The notes below the pieces were generated by a model. It searched no databases. It saw nothing but the letters and a program-made list of their open reading frames with translations, and was not told where the DNA came from. 64,000 nucleotides of DNA from Janthinobacterium sp. BJB426 (GTDB lineage: Bacteria > Pseudomonadota > Gammaproteobacteria > Burkholderiales > Burkholderiaceae_D), in the NCBI RefSeq assembly GCF_002735705.1, contig NZ_PDZL01000004.1, forward strand, positions 124,001-188,000, in the 5' to 3' direction. The translations under genes were made by a program, and so were the position numbers. Positions 26,852 to 38,500 of this stretch are shown here, in pieces (position 1 is the stretch's first letter; each line of letters starts with the position of its first letter).

Positions 26852-28228
26852 TTATTTCTTGATTTTCACGGGACGCGTCCAGCCGTCGATGGTCACCTGG
26901 CGCGCGCGCGAGACGGTCAGCTTGCCGGCCGGCGCATCTTTCGACAAGGTCGTGCCGGCGCCCAGGGTGGCGCCCTTGCCGACGGTGACGGGCGCGATCA
27001 GCTGACTGTCGCTGCCAATGAAAGCATCGTCTTCAATTACCGTGCGGAACTTGTTTACGCCATCGTAGTTGCAGGTAATCGTGCCAGCGCCGATGTTGAC
27101 CCTGGAGCCGATGGTGGCGTCGCCGATGTAGGCCAGGTGATTGGCCTTGCTGTGCGCGGCGATCTGGCTGTTTTTCACTTCGACAAAGTTGCCGATGTGC
27201 ACGTCTTCCGCCAGGACCGTCCCCGGGCGCAGGCGCGCATAGGGGCCGATGATGGAAGCAGCGCCGACGACGGCGTCCTCGATATGGCAGAAGGGCTTGA
27301 TGTGCGCGCCAGCGGCCACCGTGGCGTTGATGAAGACGTTGTTGGCGCCCACGCGCACGCCGTCGCCCAGTTCCACACGGCCTTCGAACACGCAGCCGAC
27401 GTCGATGGTGACATCGCGGCCGCAAATGAGTTCGCCGCGCACGTCGATACGGGCCGGATCGAGCAGGGTCACGCCCCGTTCCAGCAGCGCTTGCGCGATA
27501 TTGTTCTGGTGGATGCGTTCCAGCTGGGCCAGCTGCACCTTGCTGTTGACGCCCGCCACTTCCCATACGGCAGCAGGGTGGGCCGAAGTGACGGCCACGC
27601 CGTCGGCGACGGCCTGGGCAACGATATCGGTCAGATAGTACTCCCCTTGCGCATTGTCATTCGACAAGGCCGACAGCCATTGCTTCAGCTGCACGGTAGG
27701 CGCGACCATGATGCCGCTGTTGATTTCCTTGATGGCGCGCTCTTCAGGCGTGGCATCCTTTTCCTCGACGATGCGCACGATGGCGCCATGCTCGCGCACG
27801 ATGCGGCCCAGGCCATAGGGATCGTCCTGTTCCACGGTCAGGATGGCCAGCTTATCGTTGCCGGCCGCCTGCACCAGTTGCTGCAGGGAAGCGGCGCTGG
27901 TCAGCGGCACGTCGCCGTACAGGATCAGGGTCGGCACGCTGTCGTCCAGCAAAGGCAGCGCTTGTTGCACGGCATGGCCGGTGCCCAGCTGCTGCGCCTG
28001 CTCAGCGGCGTCGATCTGCACGGCATGGTTCACCTTGTAGCCGTCGAGCAACGTCAGCACCGCTGCGCCCCCATGCCCGTAAATCACGCATAATCGGGAC
28101 GGCGCCAGGCCGCGCGCCGTGTCGATGACGTGCGACAACAGCGGCTTGCCCGCCAACGGATGCAATACCTTGGGCAGTGCCGACTGCATGCGTTTGCCCA
28201 TACCGGCAGCGAGAATGACAACGTTCAT
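26852..28228 (-). CDS. glmU: bifunctional GlmU: GlcNAc-1-P uridyltransferase / GlcN-1-P acetyltransferase
   Basis: GlmU acetylates glucosamine-1-phosphate and couples it to UTP, yielding UDP-GlcNAc. The 458-residue protein has the nucleotidyltransferase signature LAAGMGKRM at residues 6-14 in its N-terminal half and a left-handed beta-helix of hexapeptide repeats ([46 protein letters not shown]) in its C-terminal half, with catalytic-region motif NYDGVNK. The ATG at 28228 (MNVVILAAG) is chosen over an upstream in-frame ATG that adds 20 unrelated residues. It is divergent from the lipoprotein gene at 28254, with only 25 bp between the starts. Confidence 0.97.
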   Translation of the reverse strand: MNVVILAAGMGKRMQSALPKVLHPLAGKPLLSHVIDTARGLAPSRLCVIYGHGGAAVLTLLDGYKVNHAVQIDAAEQAQQLGTGHAVQQALPLLDDSVPTLILYGDVPLTSAASLQQLVQAAGNDKLAILTVEQDDPYGLGRIVREHGAIVRIVEEKDATPEERAIKEINSGIMVAPTVQLKQWLSALSNDNAQGEYYLTDIVAQAVADGVAVTSAHPAAVWEVAGVNSKVQLAQLERIHQNNIAQALLERGVTLLDPARIDVRGELICGRDVTIDVGCVFEGRVELGDGVRVGANNVFINATVAAGAHIKPFCHIEDAVVGAASIIGPYARLRPGTVLAEDVHIGNFVEVKNSQIAAHSKANHLAYIGDATIGSRVNIGAGTITCNYDGVNKFRTVIEDDAFIGSDSQLIAPVTVGKGATLGAGTTLSKDAPAGKLTVSRARQVTIDGWTRPVKIKK

Positions 28229-28253
28229 AGACCGTCTTTTATAAGTTAAGAAT

Positions 28254-29159
28254 ATGAAAAAGTTTAACACGCAGGCCCCGTCTTCCACGCCTTCCAGCCG
28301 CTTTACTTATGCCGTGCTGGCCATACTGCTCGTCGTCATGGCCGGTTGCAGCGGCTTGCGCCTGGCCTACAACAATGGCGATACCGTGCTGTACTGGTGG
28401 CTGAACGCGTATGTCGACCTGGACCGCGACCAGAAGGGCTGGGTGCGCGAGGATATCGACAAGCTGTTCGACTGGCACCGCAAGACGCAATTGAAGGATT
28501 ACGTGGAAATCCTGCGCACGGGCCAGAAGCAGCTGCAAGGCAATGCCACGCAGGCGGACCTGATGGCCGACTACGGCGAGATCAAGCAGCGCACCCAGGC
28601 GCTGTTGCTGAAGGCGGCGCCCGAACTGGCCGACCTGGCGCGCTCGCTCAAGCCCGAGCAGATCGCGCAGATGGAAAAGAAATTCAAGTCGAACAATGAG
28701 GATTACCGCAAGAAATACCTGAGCGGCGACCAGGAAAAGCGCCAGAAACTGCGCTACAAGAAAGCCATGGAGCAATTCGAACTGTGGTTCGGCAGCTTCA
28801 GCAGCGAGCAGGAAGCCATCATCCGCAAGGCGTCCGACGCGCGTCCGCTGAACAATGAGATCTGGCTCGACGAACGCATGCGGCGCCAGCAGAACGTGTT
28901 GAACCTGGTCAAGAAAGTCCACCAAGAAAAGCTCGGCAAGGAAGCGACCGCGGCCTTGATCACGACCCTGATCAAGGACAGTTTCGAGCGCCTTGAGCAT
29001 TCCGAGCGCAAAGCCTTCTTCGATGCCTACGAAAGCAGCACGGCGCAGATGGTCATGACGGTGATCAAGAACGCCACGCCGGCGCAAAAAGCCCACGCCG
29101 TCAAGCGCATGCAGGGCTGGATCGACGATTTCAATTCCCTGGCCACGCAAGCCAAATAG
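28254..29159 (+). CDS. DUF6279-like lipoprotein
   Basis: A 301-residue protein with a lipoprotein signal: an N-terminal membrane segment ending in the lipobox VVMAGC, so Cys32 is the likely lipidated residue. The mature part is strongly helical and charged and begins with the conserved [20 protein letters not shown] segment typical of DUF6279 lipoproteins. Function is unknown. It shares a very short divergent promoter region with glmU, a pairing that could link it to envelope synthesis, but that is speculation. Confidence 0.8.
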   Translation: MKKFNTQAPSSTPSSRFTYAVLAILLVVMAGCSGLRLAYNNGDTVLYWWLNAYVDLDRDQKGWVREDIDKLFDWHRKTQLKDYVEILRTGQKQLQGNATQADLMADYGEIKQRTQALLLKAAPELADLARSLKPEQIAQMEKKFKSNNEDYRKKYLSGDQEKRQKLRYKKAMEQFELWFGSFSSEQEAIIRKASDARPLNNEIWLDERMRRQQNVLNLVKKVHQEKLGKEATAALITTLIKDSFERLEHSERKAFFDAYESSTAQMVMTVIKNATPAQKAHAVKRMQGWIDDFNSLATQAK

Positions 29160-29229
29160 AGAGGCAGCGCCAGCAGGGGGGAGGGGGCCATATGCTATAG
29201 TGGCCGCCATCGAATTGAAGAAGTCCCCC

Positions 29230-29889
29230 ATGCAAAAGAAGATCAAGAAACCCGCCAAAGTCCCCGTCCACCACGCGCCGCCACCGAACCAGGTGCGCAT
29301 CATCGGCGGCCAGTGGAAGCGCTCCGTGCTGCCTGTTTTGCAGGCACTGGGACTGCGCCCGACACCCGACCGGGTGCGTGAAACCGTATTTAACTGGATC
29401 AATCACTTGCGTGACGGCGACTGGTCCAACGCCCAGGTGCTGGACCTGTTCGCTGGCAGCGGCGCGCTGGGCTTCGAAGCGGCCAGCCGCGGCGCAGGCT
29501 CCGTCACCATGGTCGATACGCACACACCCGTGGTGCGCCAGCTGGAAGAGAATAAGGCGAAATTGCGCGCCGACAATGTCCAACTGCTGCGCGGCGACGC
29601 CCTGCTGACGGCGCAAGGCCTGGCAGCGCGCGGCCAGCGCTTCGACCTGATCTTCCTCGATCCCCCCTACCAGCAGGATTTCCTCGCGAAAGTGTTGCCC
29701 TTGTGCGCCAACCTGCTCAAGGAAGGCGGCATGGTGTACGCGGAATCGGGCTTGCCGCTGGTCTTTGACGAGAATAGCGAGCTGGAAAAACCGGAGTGGA
29801 TGGCGCCATGGGAAGTCATCCGCGCCGACAAGGCGGGCACCGTTTATTATCATTTGCTAACTTACAACAAAGTGCCGGCAACTGCCTGA
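29230..29889 (+). CDS. rsmD: 16S rRNA (guanine966-N2)-methyltransferase
   Basis: RsmD methylates G966 of 16S rRNA in the 30S subunit. The protein has the conserved opening VRIIGGQWKRSVLPV and LRPTPDRVRETVFNWI, the SAM-binding motif VLDLFAGSGALGFEA and the catalytic DPPY. The ATG at 29230 is preferred. An in-frame GTG at 29200 would add ten residues but lies within a TATGCTATAG stretch that looks like a promoter -10. It is followed by coaD, the common rsmD-coaD pairing. Confidence 0.93.
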   Translation: MQKKIKKPAKVPVHHAPPPNQVRIIGGQWKRSVLPVLQALGLRPTPDRVRETVFNWINHLRDGDWSNAQVLDLFAGSGALGFEAASRGAGSVTMVDTHTPVVRQLEENKAKLRADNVQLLRGDALLTAQGLAARGQRFDLIFLDPPYQQDFLAKVLPLCANLLKEGGMVYAESGLPLVFDENSELEKPEWMAPWEVIRADKAGTVYYHLLTYNKVPATA

Positions 29890-29965
29890 ATCTGCCTATA
29901 AATGAGGCAAAAAAGCTCCCTGGCCCGAGGCACTGCACCAAGGTGGTCACCAATTTCAGGCATAA

Positions 29966-30499
<534 letters not shown>

Positions 30500-30513
30500 G
30501 TAAGAGTGAAATC

Positions 30514-30777
30514 ATGGCATTACTGATCACCGACGAATGCATCAATTGCGACATTTGCGAGCCCGAGTGCCCGAATGACGCGATCTACATGGGCGCGGAA
30601 ATCTACGAAATCGATCCCAACAAGTGCACCGAATGCGTGGGCCACTTTGACGAGCCGCAATGCCAGCAAGTGTGCCCCGTCAGCTGCATCCCCTTCAATC
30701 CCGCCTGGCGCGAAAGCCCGGAGCAATTGATGGCCAAGTACGAACGCCTGCAAGCTGAACTTCCCGCCAAGACTTAA
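30514..30777 (+). CDS. YfhL-family 2[4Fe-4S] ferredoxin
   Basis: An 87-residue ferredoxin with two cluster motifs: CINCDICEPECP, and CTEC followed by the extended loop and CQQVCPVSC typical of the YfhL/Alvin type. It transfers electrons at low potential; its partner is unknown. It lies 14 bp after coaD, the conserved betaproteobacterial coaD-fdx neighbourhood, with ribosome site GTAAGAG. Confidence 0.93.
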   Translation: MALLITDECINCDICEPECPNDAIYMGAEIYEIDPNKCTECVGHFDEPQCQQVCPVSCIPFNPAWRESPEQLMAKYERLQAELPAKT

Positions 30778-30889
30778 GCTTTTCTCCCGCGCCACTTCTG
30801 GGCCACTTCTGCGTGGCGCCAGCTTCTGCCAACTGTTCTACACTGTGTGCTGACTTATCCACAGCCCATGGTTTCCACGGAGGTAGAAG

Positions 30890-31486
30890 ATGCAAATAAG
30901 CACATCCCGTTTGGGCCGCTCCCTCGCGGCCGCCTGCCTGAGCGCCGTCCTGGCACAGCCGGCGCTGGCCGTCGAGATCGGCGGCGTCAAGCTGGACGAC
31001 ACGGTGCAGCTGGCCAGCCGCGAATTAAAACTCAACGGCGCCGGCGTGCGCTACAAGGTCATCTTCAAGGTCTACACGATCGCCCTGTACCTGCCGGAAA
31101 AGAAAACCCAGCTGGCCGACATCCTGGCCCTGCCCGGACCGCGCCGCCTGGAAATCGTCATGCTGCGCGACATCACTTCCGACGAACTGGGGCAAGCCTT
31201 CATGCAGGGCTTGAAGCGCAGCTCCGACCAGGCCGACCGCACGCGCCTGCTGAGCCAGACGATGCAATTCGGCGCCATGTTCGAAATGGTGCCCGGCCTG
31301 AAAAAGGGGGACATTCTCACCGTGGACTGGCTGCCGGAAGAGGGGACATTGTGCAAGCTGAACGGCAAGCAAGTGGGCGACACGGTGCCGGACCTGGCTT
31401 TTTACAATGCGCTGCTGAAAATCTGGATCGGCGCCCATCCGGCCGACACCTTGCTACGCGCGCATTTGCTGGGCGATATGGCTTAA
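30890..31486 (+). CDS. chalcone-isomerase-like periplasmic protein
   Basis: A 198-residue protein with a cleavable signal peptide (cleavage probably after PALA, near residue 27) and a chalcone-isomerase-like fold: VEIGGVKLDDTV, GAGVRYKVIFKVYTIALYLP, then a helical part. Bacterial members are not flavonoid enzymes; their role is unknown and may be ligand binding. GGAGG lies just before the start. An isolated DnaA box (TTATCCACA, 30855-30863) lies in its upstream region. Confidence 0.82.
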   Translation: MQISTSRLGRSLAAACLSAVLAQPALAVEIGGVKLDDTVQLASRELKLNGAGVRYKVIFKVYTIALYLPEKKTQLADILALPGPRRLEIVMLRDITSDELGQAFMQGLKRSSDQADRTRLLSQTMQFGAMFEMVPGLKKGDILTVDWLPEEGTLCKLNGKQVGDTVPDLAFYNALLKIWIGAHPADTLLRAHLLGDMA

Positions 31487-31522
31487 AGCGGCCTGAAGCG
31501 GCCTACACGAAAACGCGGGCGT

Positions 31523-31547
31523 AAAAAAAGCCGGTGCATGCCGGCTT
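31523..31547 (-). terminator. terminator of the small membrane protein gene
   Basis: Arms AAGCCGG (31528-31534) and CCGGCTT (31541-31547), with a T tract on the minus strand from the A run at 31523-31529. Confidence 0.75.
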
Positions 31548-31567
31548 GTCTTTCTGCAACAGCGGGC

Positions 31568-31873
31568 TTATGCGCGGGTCGACAGGGCGCGCAGTTCGGC
31601 GGCATTGCTTGGCGACACGCCATCCATCTTGCCCAAGGTGCGCTGCAAAGCTTGCGCTTCGCGCATCTGCTGGCGTGCCAGGCGCTCTTCGCGGCTCAGC
31701 TTGGGGCGCACCACCAGCATCATGGCGCGGGCGATGCCCACCAGCAAAGGCTTGAACAGCAGGGCGAAGGCGCCCACGGCGACGATCACCAGCACGAGTT
31801 GCAGGGCGTTCAGCAGGGAAATCTCCAGCACGGGTGCGGATACTGCGTACAGGGCGGAGGCGAAGGTAGACAT
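31568..31873 (-). CDS. small membrane protein, unknown
   Basis: A 101-residue protein starting MSTFASALYAVSA (ATG 31873; an upstream in-frame start at 31924 adds 17 unlikely residues). It has one hydrophobic segment (ALQLVLVIVAVGAFALLF) at about 22-40, a second, weaker one to about 55, and a charged cytoplasmic tail with SREERLARQQMREAQALQ. No family is recognised. It stands alone between the chalcone-isomerase-like gene and a divergent LysR gene, with its own terminator. Confidence 0.65.
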   Translation of the reverse strand: MSTFASALYAVSAPVLEISLLNALQLVLVIVAVGAFALLFKPLLVGIARAMMLVVRPKLSREERLARQQMREAQALQRTLGKMDGVSPSNAAELRALSTRA

Positions 31874-32065
31874 AGTGTTCCAGTGCATTATAGAATTTGC
31901 CAGTACTATAGTGCAGTGCAACATATAAATCTAATTCCATTTCTTGATACCAATTATATGAATCGTGAATGGAAAACTGTAATATTTTTTGACGAGTGAA
32001 AATATTCGTGCCCGGCGCGGTTTACACTCTTAAGTAATCAATTCAACTTTTATCTTGGGCTTTCC

Positions 32066-33046
32066 ATGAGTTTTCTGACGCTGGATCTGAACTTGCTGCG
32101 TGTTTTCGACGCCGTCATGACGGAACAAAACCTGACGCGCGCAGCCGGCCACCTGGCGATGACGCAGCCGGCGGTATCGAACGCCATCAAACGCCTGCGC
32201 GAGAGCCTCGGTGACGAATTGCTGATCCGCACGGCGTATGGCGTGAAACCCACGCCCCGCGCCGAAGCGCTGTGGCCATCCGTGCGCTCGGCCCTGGCCA
32301 GCCTGGAAGCGGCTGTCACACCGGAAACCTTCGACGTGTCGAAGACCCACGCCACCTTCCGCATGGCCATGGCCGATGCGACGGCCGCCTTCTGGCTGCC
32401 GTCATTGATGCGCTCGATCGAACGGGAAGCACCGGGCGTCAACGTGCGCATGATGCCGCTGACCACGCGCGAACCGCGCCCGATGCTGCTGCGCGGCGAT
32501 ATCGACCTGGCCGTCGGCTTCTTTCCTGGCGTGGCGGCACAATTGTCGAGCGAAACCGGTTCGCCCATCCGCCACGAGCGCCTGTATTCCGGCAAGTATG
32601 TGTGCGTGATGCGGCGCGGCCATCCGCTGGCCGACAAGGAATTGACCCTGGATAACTACTGCGCGGCGAACCATTTATTGGTGAGTTTTTCCGGCCGCGC
32701 GCATGGCTTGATCGACGAGGCGCTGTCGCAGATCCACCGCGAACGGCGCATCTTGCTGACGGTCAACCAGTTCTTCACGGCTGGAAGAGTCGTCGCCAAT
32801 TCCGACCTGATCACGGTCTTGCCGCGCCATTTGATCGCCTCGACGGGCATGACGGAGTCCTTGCTGTACAAGGATTTGCCATTGACCTTGCCAGCCGTCC
32901 ACCTGGACATGCTGTGGCATGAGCGCGACGCCCGCAGCCCCGCCCACAAATGGCTGCGTAATCACCTGGAAAGCATGAACACGCCCACTTTACGGACGGC
33001 GACGGCGGCCGGCGGCGGCGTGGCGCCGAAACCGCATATTGAGTAA
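32066..33046 (+). CDS. LysR-type transcriptional regulator
   Basis: A 326-residue LTTR: N-terminal winged helix-turn-helix (LDLNLLRVFDAVMTEQNLTR then MTQPAVSNAIKRLRESLGD) and a periplasmic-binding-like effector domain of the PBP2 NodD/LinR/PnbR type. Such proteins usually activate a divergent gene, but here the divergent neighbour is a small membrane protein 190 bp away. Ligand and target are unknown. It ends before a bidirectional terminator shared with the chemoreceptor gene. Confidence 0.9.
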   Translation: MSFLTLDLNLLRVFDAVMTEQNLTRAAGHLAMTQPAVSNAIKRLRESLGDELLIRTAYGVKPTPRAEALWPSVRSALASLEAAVTPETFDVSKTHATFRMAMADATAAFWLPSLMRSIEREAPGVNVRMMPLTTREPRPMLLRGDIDLAVGFFPGVAAQLSSETGSPIRHERLYSGKYVCVMRRGHPLADKELTLDNYCAANHLLVSFSGRAHGLIDEALSQIHRERRILLTVNQFFTAGRVVANSDLITVLPRHLIASTGMTESLLYKDLPLTLPAVHLDMLWHERDARSPAHKWLRNHLESMNTPTLRTATAAGGGVAPKPHIE

Positions 33047-33062
33047 GTTTTCTGCCAGCACC

Positions 33063-33098
33063 AAAAAAAACGCCTGATCAGACATCAGGCGTTTTTTT
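33063..33098. terminator. bidirectional terminator (LysR gene / chemoreceptor)
   Basis: A perfect 8-bp stem CGCCTGAT/ATCAGGCG (33071-33078, 33084-33091) is flanked by eight A and eight T, so it works for both convergent genes. The right-hand T tract runs into the chemoreceptor stop codon. Confidence 0.9.
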
Positions 33099-34654
33099 TA
33101 TGCGTGGCTGCTGGACCGGTAACCAATCCTGAAACCGCCCCAGTGCTTGCCCTCGACGTGGATGGGCACGGATAAATCGTGCATGACTTCGCCCGTGTCG
33201 CGTTTATAGGTCTGCAACAGGAACGCCCTGGTATTGCTGCCGCAGCGCTTGCCCGTACGGTCGCTGAAGATGCGCTTGGTGCGGTTATTCACCATATCGG
33301 TGGCGTAGTCACCCGTCAGCGGCTGCGAGAATTTCTTGTTGTGTGTCGGAAAATAGCCATTGTTGTCGACGGCGCCCGCATACGCCAGATGGGGCAATGC
33401 CGCCAGCACGCCTTCCTGCAGGTCGGGCAGCACCTTGTCTGTAAATGCGTCGAACTTCGTGTTGTGCTTGGGCGGATTGGTATTCGGGATGGGGCGGTAG
33501 TGGCGGTCGAACAGGGCTTCGCGCGTGATGCGCCCCGACGCGATGGCTTGCTCGAACAATTTGCCCACTTCGCGCGCGGCGCGCTGGGCCGCCTCGCGGA
33601 TCTCGTCGTGCGGCGTGGCCACGCTCGATTCGCCGAGGGCGCCGGCGATCACTTCGGCCCGCTCGGCCAGGGCCATGGCCGACTGCGTGGCGCGCGGCAA
33701 TTCGGCATTCGTCGACAGCATGCTGTCGCGGATTTGCAGGATGGCGTCGGCGATCAGTTGCGTCGTCTCGACGTGTTCGCGCGAGGCGCGGGCGATCTGC
33801 CCGATCTCGTCCTCCGACTCGCCCGACGATTCTTCGATATGGCTGAGCGAGGCATGCACGCTTTCCACATTGCGCGCCGCTTCCGTGACGCCGGCCGCCA
33901 GCGAACTCATGCCGCGTGCGGCTTTTTCCGACTGTTCATTGATTTCGCGCACCATCACGCTGATTTCATCGGAGGCTTCCTTGGTGCGCTGCGCCAATTG
34001 CCGCACTTCCCCGGCCACCACGGCAAAACCGCGGCCGTGTTCGCCAGCGCGCGCGGCCTCGATGGCGGCGTTCAGCGCCAGCAAGTTGGTGCGCGCGGAA
34101 ATATCGGAAATGGCTTCCGTAAAGCCCGTGATGCGTTTGGATTTTTCCTGCAAGCTCAGCATGTTGCTGGAAGCGCCTTGCGCTTCTTCGCGGGCGCTAT
34201 TGATGCGACGCAAGCCTTGGTCCACTTCGGCGCGCGCCGCCACGCTTTCCACGCGCACGCCGGCGGCCACCTTGGCGGCCCGTTCCGCATTGGCGGCGAT
34301 CTTTTCCGTCATGGCGGCATTTTGTACGGAGCTGTCGGCGATGTCGCTGGCCGTGCGCACGTCGAGTTCCACCTTCTGTTTGACGGAATCGACAAAATAC
34401 GAGGTTTCCGCCGCGCCGATCATGATGGCATCGATGGCGTTGCCCACCGTGTCGGCGAACTGGTGCAAGCCCGGCTCGCCGCGCGGACGGCCGGCAAAGG
34501 CCAGCAGTGCGGCGCCGATGGCGGCGGCCACGCAGGCAATCAGATAGGGATGGTCGCCGCCCGACAGCAGCAGATAGGCCAGGCAACAGGCGATGGCCAT
34601 GGCCAGGATCGTGAATACAAAGAAACGCACCAGCTGATGCTGCAACTGCTTCAT
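33098..34654 (-). CDS. methyl-accepting chemotaxis protein with C-terminal sensor region
   Basis: A 518-residue chemoreceptor. Two adjacent membrane segments lie near residues 11-30 and 36-54 with almost no periplasmic loop. The signalling domain follows with its conserved hairpin ([20 protein letters not shown]). After the signalling domain comes an extra C-terminal region of about 135 residues ([16 protein letters not shown] .. [14 protein letters not shown]) that looks like a PAS/Cache-type sensor, so sensing is probably cytoplasmic. ATG 34654 is chosen because GGGGGA precedes it; the 27 codons upstream in frame have no such site. Confidence 0.88.
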   Translation of the reverse strand: MKQLQHQLVRFFVFTILAMAIACCLAYLLLSGGDHPYLIACVAAAIGAALLAFAGRPRGEPGLHQFADTVGNAIDAIMIGAAETSYFVDSVKQKVELDVRTASDIADSSVQNAAMTEKIAANAERAAKVAAGVRVESVAARAEVDQGLRRINSAREEAQGASSNMLSLQEKSKRITGFTEAISDISARTNLLALNAAIEAARAGEHGRGFAVVAGEVRQLAQRTKEASDEISVMVREINEQSEKAARGMSSLAAGVTEAARNVESVHASLSHIEESSGESEDEIGQIARASREHVETTQLIADAILQIRDSMLSTNAELPRATQSAMALAERAEVIAGALGESSVATPHDEIREAAQRAAREVGKLFEQAIASGRITREALFDRHYRPIPNTNPPKHNTKFDAFTDKVLPDLQEGVLAALPHLAYAGAVDNNGYFPTHNKKFSQPLTGDYATDMVNNRTKRIFSDRTGKRCGSNTRAFLLQTYKRDTGEVMHDLSVPIHVEGKHWGGFRIGYRSSSHA

Positions 34655-34859
34655 TTGTCCCCCGCTGCGCGAACCCGTCACGTCCCGTTGAGGGGACGTG
34701 CTGTAACCGTATGCGGGGCGGGCACGATTGCCCACCTTGCACCCTGAAGTGACCGTCTGCGCGGCGTTTCAGGCGGCTACCGGATAGCAGAATTGTAGTT
34801 CTACCCTACAACATTTGTTCCGATAGCTCAATCAGAAAAGTGGGACGGCTACACCAAGG

Positions 34860-35315
34860 TCACTTAATTGGCAATTTGGTGGTGTTTTTGACCTCTTCCA
34901 TGACGGCGTAAGTGTGGGTTTCCCGCACACCTTTCTGCAACAGCGTCTTGCCCAGGAATTCGCGGTAGGCGGCCATGTCCTTGACGCGCGCCTTGACCAG
35001 GTAATCGAAACCGCCGGCCACCATATGACATTCCAGTACCTCTGGAATGATTTGTACGCTATGCTTGAAGGCATCGAACACTTCCGGTGTCGTGCGATCG
35101 AGCACCACTTCGATGAACACCAGCAGCGACACGTCGAGCAGCTGCGGGTTTAACTGGGCCGTATAGCCCATGATGTAACCGGATTCGTGCAACTTGCGCA
35201 CGCGCTCCAGGCAGGCCGCCGGCGACAGGTTCACGCGCGCGGCCAGCTCCACATTGCTGATGCGTCCATCGCTCTGCAATTCCATCAAGATTTTCTTACT
35301 GATCTTGTCCAGCAT
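34860..35315 (-). CDS. Lrp-family regulator, probable putA activator
   Basis: A 151-residue Lrp/AsnC protein (MLDKISKKILMELQSDGRIS, helix-turn-helix with VNLSPAACLERVRKLHESG, C-terminal RAM domain with GGFDYLVKARV). It is divergent from putA across 206 bp. In several proteobacteria an Lrp-type regulator (PutR, BkdR-like) activates putA in response to proline, and this PutA lacks its own DNA-binding domain. The regulatory role is therefore a well-supported inference. An upstream in-frame ATG (35330) would add five residues. Confidence 0.88.
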   Translation of the reverse strand: MLDKISKKILMELQSDGRISNVELAARVNLSPAACLERVRKLHESGYIMGYTAQLNPQLLDVSLLVFIEVVLDRTTPEVFDAFKHSVQIIPEVLECHMVAGGFDYLVKARVKDMAAYREFLGKTLLQKGVRETHTYAVMEEVKNTTKLPIK

Positions 35316-35521
35316 TCCTATCACCCCCAAATTAATATTATTTGGTTAAATTGTCGCATCAAAAACTATCTATTGCTAGTCCCCTGTATTACCAGAATTA
35401 ATCCATAAGAATCCCCTTTACAATCGAATCATCTTAACGTCCGACTTTCTGTATTTTTTTGCACCAAAAAAGAGCAAGAATTACGTCAGTTTTCGTCCCC
35501 TTTTCCTTGTAAAGAGCACTT

Positions 35522-38500
35522 ATGCACCCTGCAGGCCCCTCGGCTTTTACCCCGATTCCTTTTGCTGCGTTCCAGGCAGAAATCCTGCCCGAAGCGACAC
35601 CACAACGCGCCGCCATCACCGCCGCCTATAGGCGCGACGAGGTTTCCGCCGTGCAGTGGCTGTTGCAACAAGTGCGCCCCAGCAGCACCGAAACGACGGC
35701 CGAAGGACAAGCGCTGGCGCACCGTCTGGTCTCGAACGTGCGCCAAAAACGCACACGCGCCTCCGGCGTCGATGCACTGATGCACGAGTTCTCGCTGTCG
35801 TCGGAAGAGGGTGTTGCATTAATGTGTCTGGCTGAAGCGCTGTTGCGTATACCCGACAGTCAAACGGCCGATCGCCTGATTGCCGACAAAATCAGCAAGG
35901 GTGACTGGAAGAAACACCTGGGCGAATCGCCGTCGCTGTTCGTCAACGCGGCCACCTGGGGCTTGCTGATCACGGGCAAACTGGTCAGTACCAGCAGCGA
36001 ATCGGGCCTTGGTTCGGCCATGACCAAGCTCATCGCCAAAGGCGGCGAACCGCTGATCCGCAAGGGCGTCGACCTGGCCATGCGCATGCTGGGCAACCAG
36101 TTTGTAACGGGGCAAACCATCGAAGAAGCGTTGAAGAACAGCCGCGAGAATGAAACGCGCGGCTATCGCTACTCGTACGACATGCTGGGCGAGGCGGCCC
36201 TGACCCAGCAGGACGCGGCCAATTACTATGCCTCGTACGAAACGGCGATCCACGCCATCGGCAAGGCCTCGAACGGCCGCGGCATCAAGAACGGCCCCGG
36301 CATTTCCGTGAAACTGTCGGCCCTGCACGCCCGCTACAGCCGTGCCCAGCGCGCCCGCGTCATGGAAGAATTGCTGCCGAAAGTCAAAGCGCTGCTGTTG
36401 CTGGCCAAACAGTACAACATCGGCTTCAACATCGATGCGGAAGAAACGGACCGCCTGGAACTGTCGCTCGACCTGATGGAAGCACTGGCTTTCGATGCGG
36501 ACCTGGCCGACTTCGACGGCATCGGCTACGTGGTGCAGGCGTATCAGAAGCGCTGCCCATTTGCCATCGACTACCTGATCGACCTGGCGCGCCGCAGCGG
36601 CCGCAAGTTCATGGTGCGCCTGGTGAAAGGCGCATATTGGGATGCGGAAGTCAAACGCGCGCAAGTCGACGGCCAGGAAGGCTATCCCGTCTACACGCGC
36701 AAGGTCTACACGGACGTTTCTTACCTCGTGTGTGCGCAAAAACTGCTGGCCGCCAGCAAGCTGATCTATCCGCAATTTGCCACGCACAACGCGCAAACCC
36801 TGTCGACCATTTATACCTGGGCGAAACGCGACGGCATTACCGACTATGAATTCCAGTGCCTGCACGGCATGGGCGAGACCTTGTACGACCAGGTCGTCGG
36901 TCCGGACAACCTCGACAAGCCGTGCCGTATCTACGCCCCTGTCGGCTCGCATGAAACCCTGCTGGCCTACCTGGTGCGCCGCCTGCTGGAAAACGGCGCC
37001 AACTCGTCGTTCGTCAACCAGATCGTCGACGAAAGCGTGGCCATCGATAGCCTGATCCGAGATCCGCTCGAGCAGGCGCGCCTGCAGGGCGGCTTGCCGC
37101 ACCCGTCGATTCCGCTGCCGCTGGACATGTTTGGCAGCGAACGCAGGAACTCGGCCGGCCTGGACCTGTCGAATGAAGACACTTTGCGCACCCTGGCCAC
37201 CGGCCTGGCGCAGCAGCAGACTTGGCAGGCAGCGCCGCTGATCGATGGCGCCGTCAGCCTGAATGGCCCCACGCACATGCTGCACAACCCGGCCCAGCAC
37301 GACGACGTCGTGGGCAAAGTCATGGAAGCCGGTCCGGCCGACGTGGAAACGGCCCTGGCCAGCGCCAGCGCGTATGCCATGGATTGGCAAACGACGGAAC
37401 CGTCGATCCGCGCGCAAGCCTTGCTGCGCGCGGCCGACCTGTTCGAAGAACACCACATCGAGCTGATGGCCCTGGCCGTGCGCGAAGCGGGCAAGTCCCT
37501 GCCGAACGCGATCGCGGAAATCCGCGAAGCCGTCGACTTCCTGCGCTACTACGCGGCACAGGTGGAACACGCGCCGAATACCCTGGCGCTCGGTCCCGTC
37601 ACCTGCATCAGCCCGTGGAACTTCCCGCTGGCCATCTTTACGGGCCAGCTGGCCGCCGCACTGGCGGCAGGCAACGTGGTGCTGGCCAAGCCAGCCGAGC
37701 AAACGCCGCTGATCGCCCACCGCGCCGTGCAATTGCTGCATGCGGCCGGCGTGCCGCGCGGCGCGCTGCAATTTTTGCCCGGCAGCGGCGAGGTCGTTGG
37801 CGCGGGCCTGTGCAATGACACGCGCGTGAAAGGCGTGATTTTCACGGGCTCGACGGAAGTGGCGCAATTGATCAACCGCAACCTGGCGGCGCGCGCCGTG
37901 GCCGAAGGCATCGACATTCCCCTGATCGCCGAAACGGGTGGCCAGAATGCCCTGATCGTCGATTCGTCCGCCTTGCCGGAACAAGTGGTGCAAGACGTGA
38001 TGTCGTCCGCTTTCGATAGCGCCGGCCAGCGCTGCTCGGCCTTGCGCGTGCTGTTCCTGCAAACGGAAATCGCCGACAAGACCATCCACATGCTCAAGGG
38101 CGCCATGCAGGAATTGCGCGTTGGCAATCCTGACCGCCTGGCCACCGATATCGGTCCCGTCATCGATGCGGAAGCGCAAGGTAACTTGCTGGCGCACATC
38201 AACAAGATGAAAACCATGGCCATCGATCACTATTCGCTCGATTTGCCGACCGTCAAAGGCACGTTCGTCGCCCCGACCGTGCTGGAAATCAAGTCGCTGG
38301 CACAATTGACGCAAGAAGTCTTCGGCCCCGTGCTGCACGTAATCCGCTACAAGCGGGCCGAACTGCCGCAACTGGTGCAATCGATCAACGACAGCGGTTA
38401 CGGCTTGACCCTGGGCATCCATACGCGCATCGATGAAACCATCGATTTCATCACCAAGCGCGCGCATGTGGGCAATATTTATGTAAACCGCAACATCGTC

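Noticed and set aside
33179..34747. A 522-codon frame antisense to the chemoreceptor
   Set aside because: Same artefact: composition mirrors the real gene, with no ribosome site or family match.
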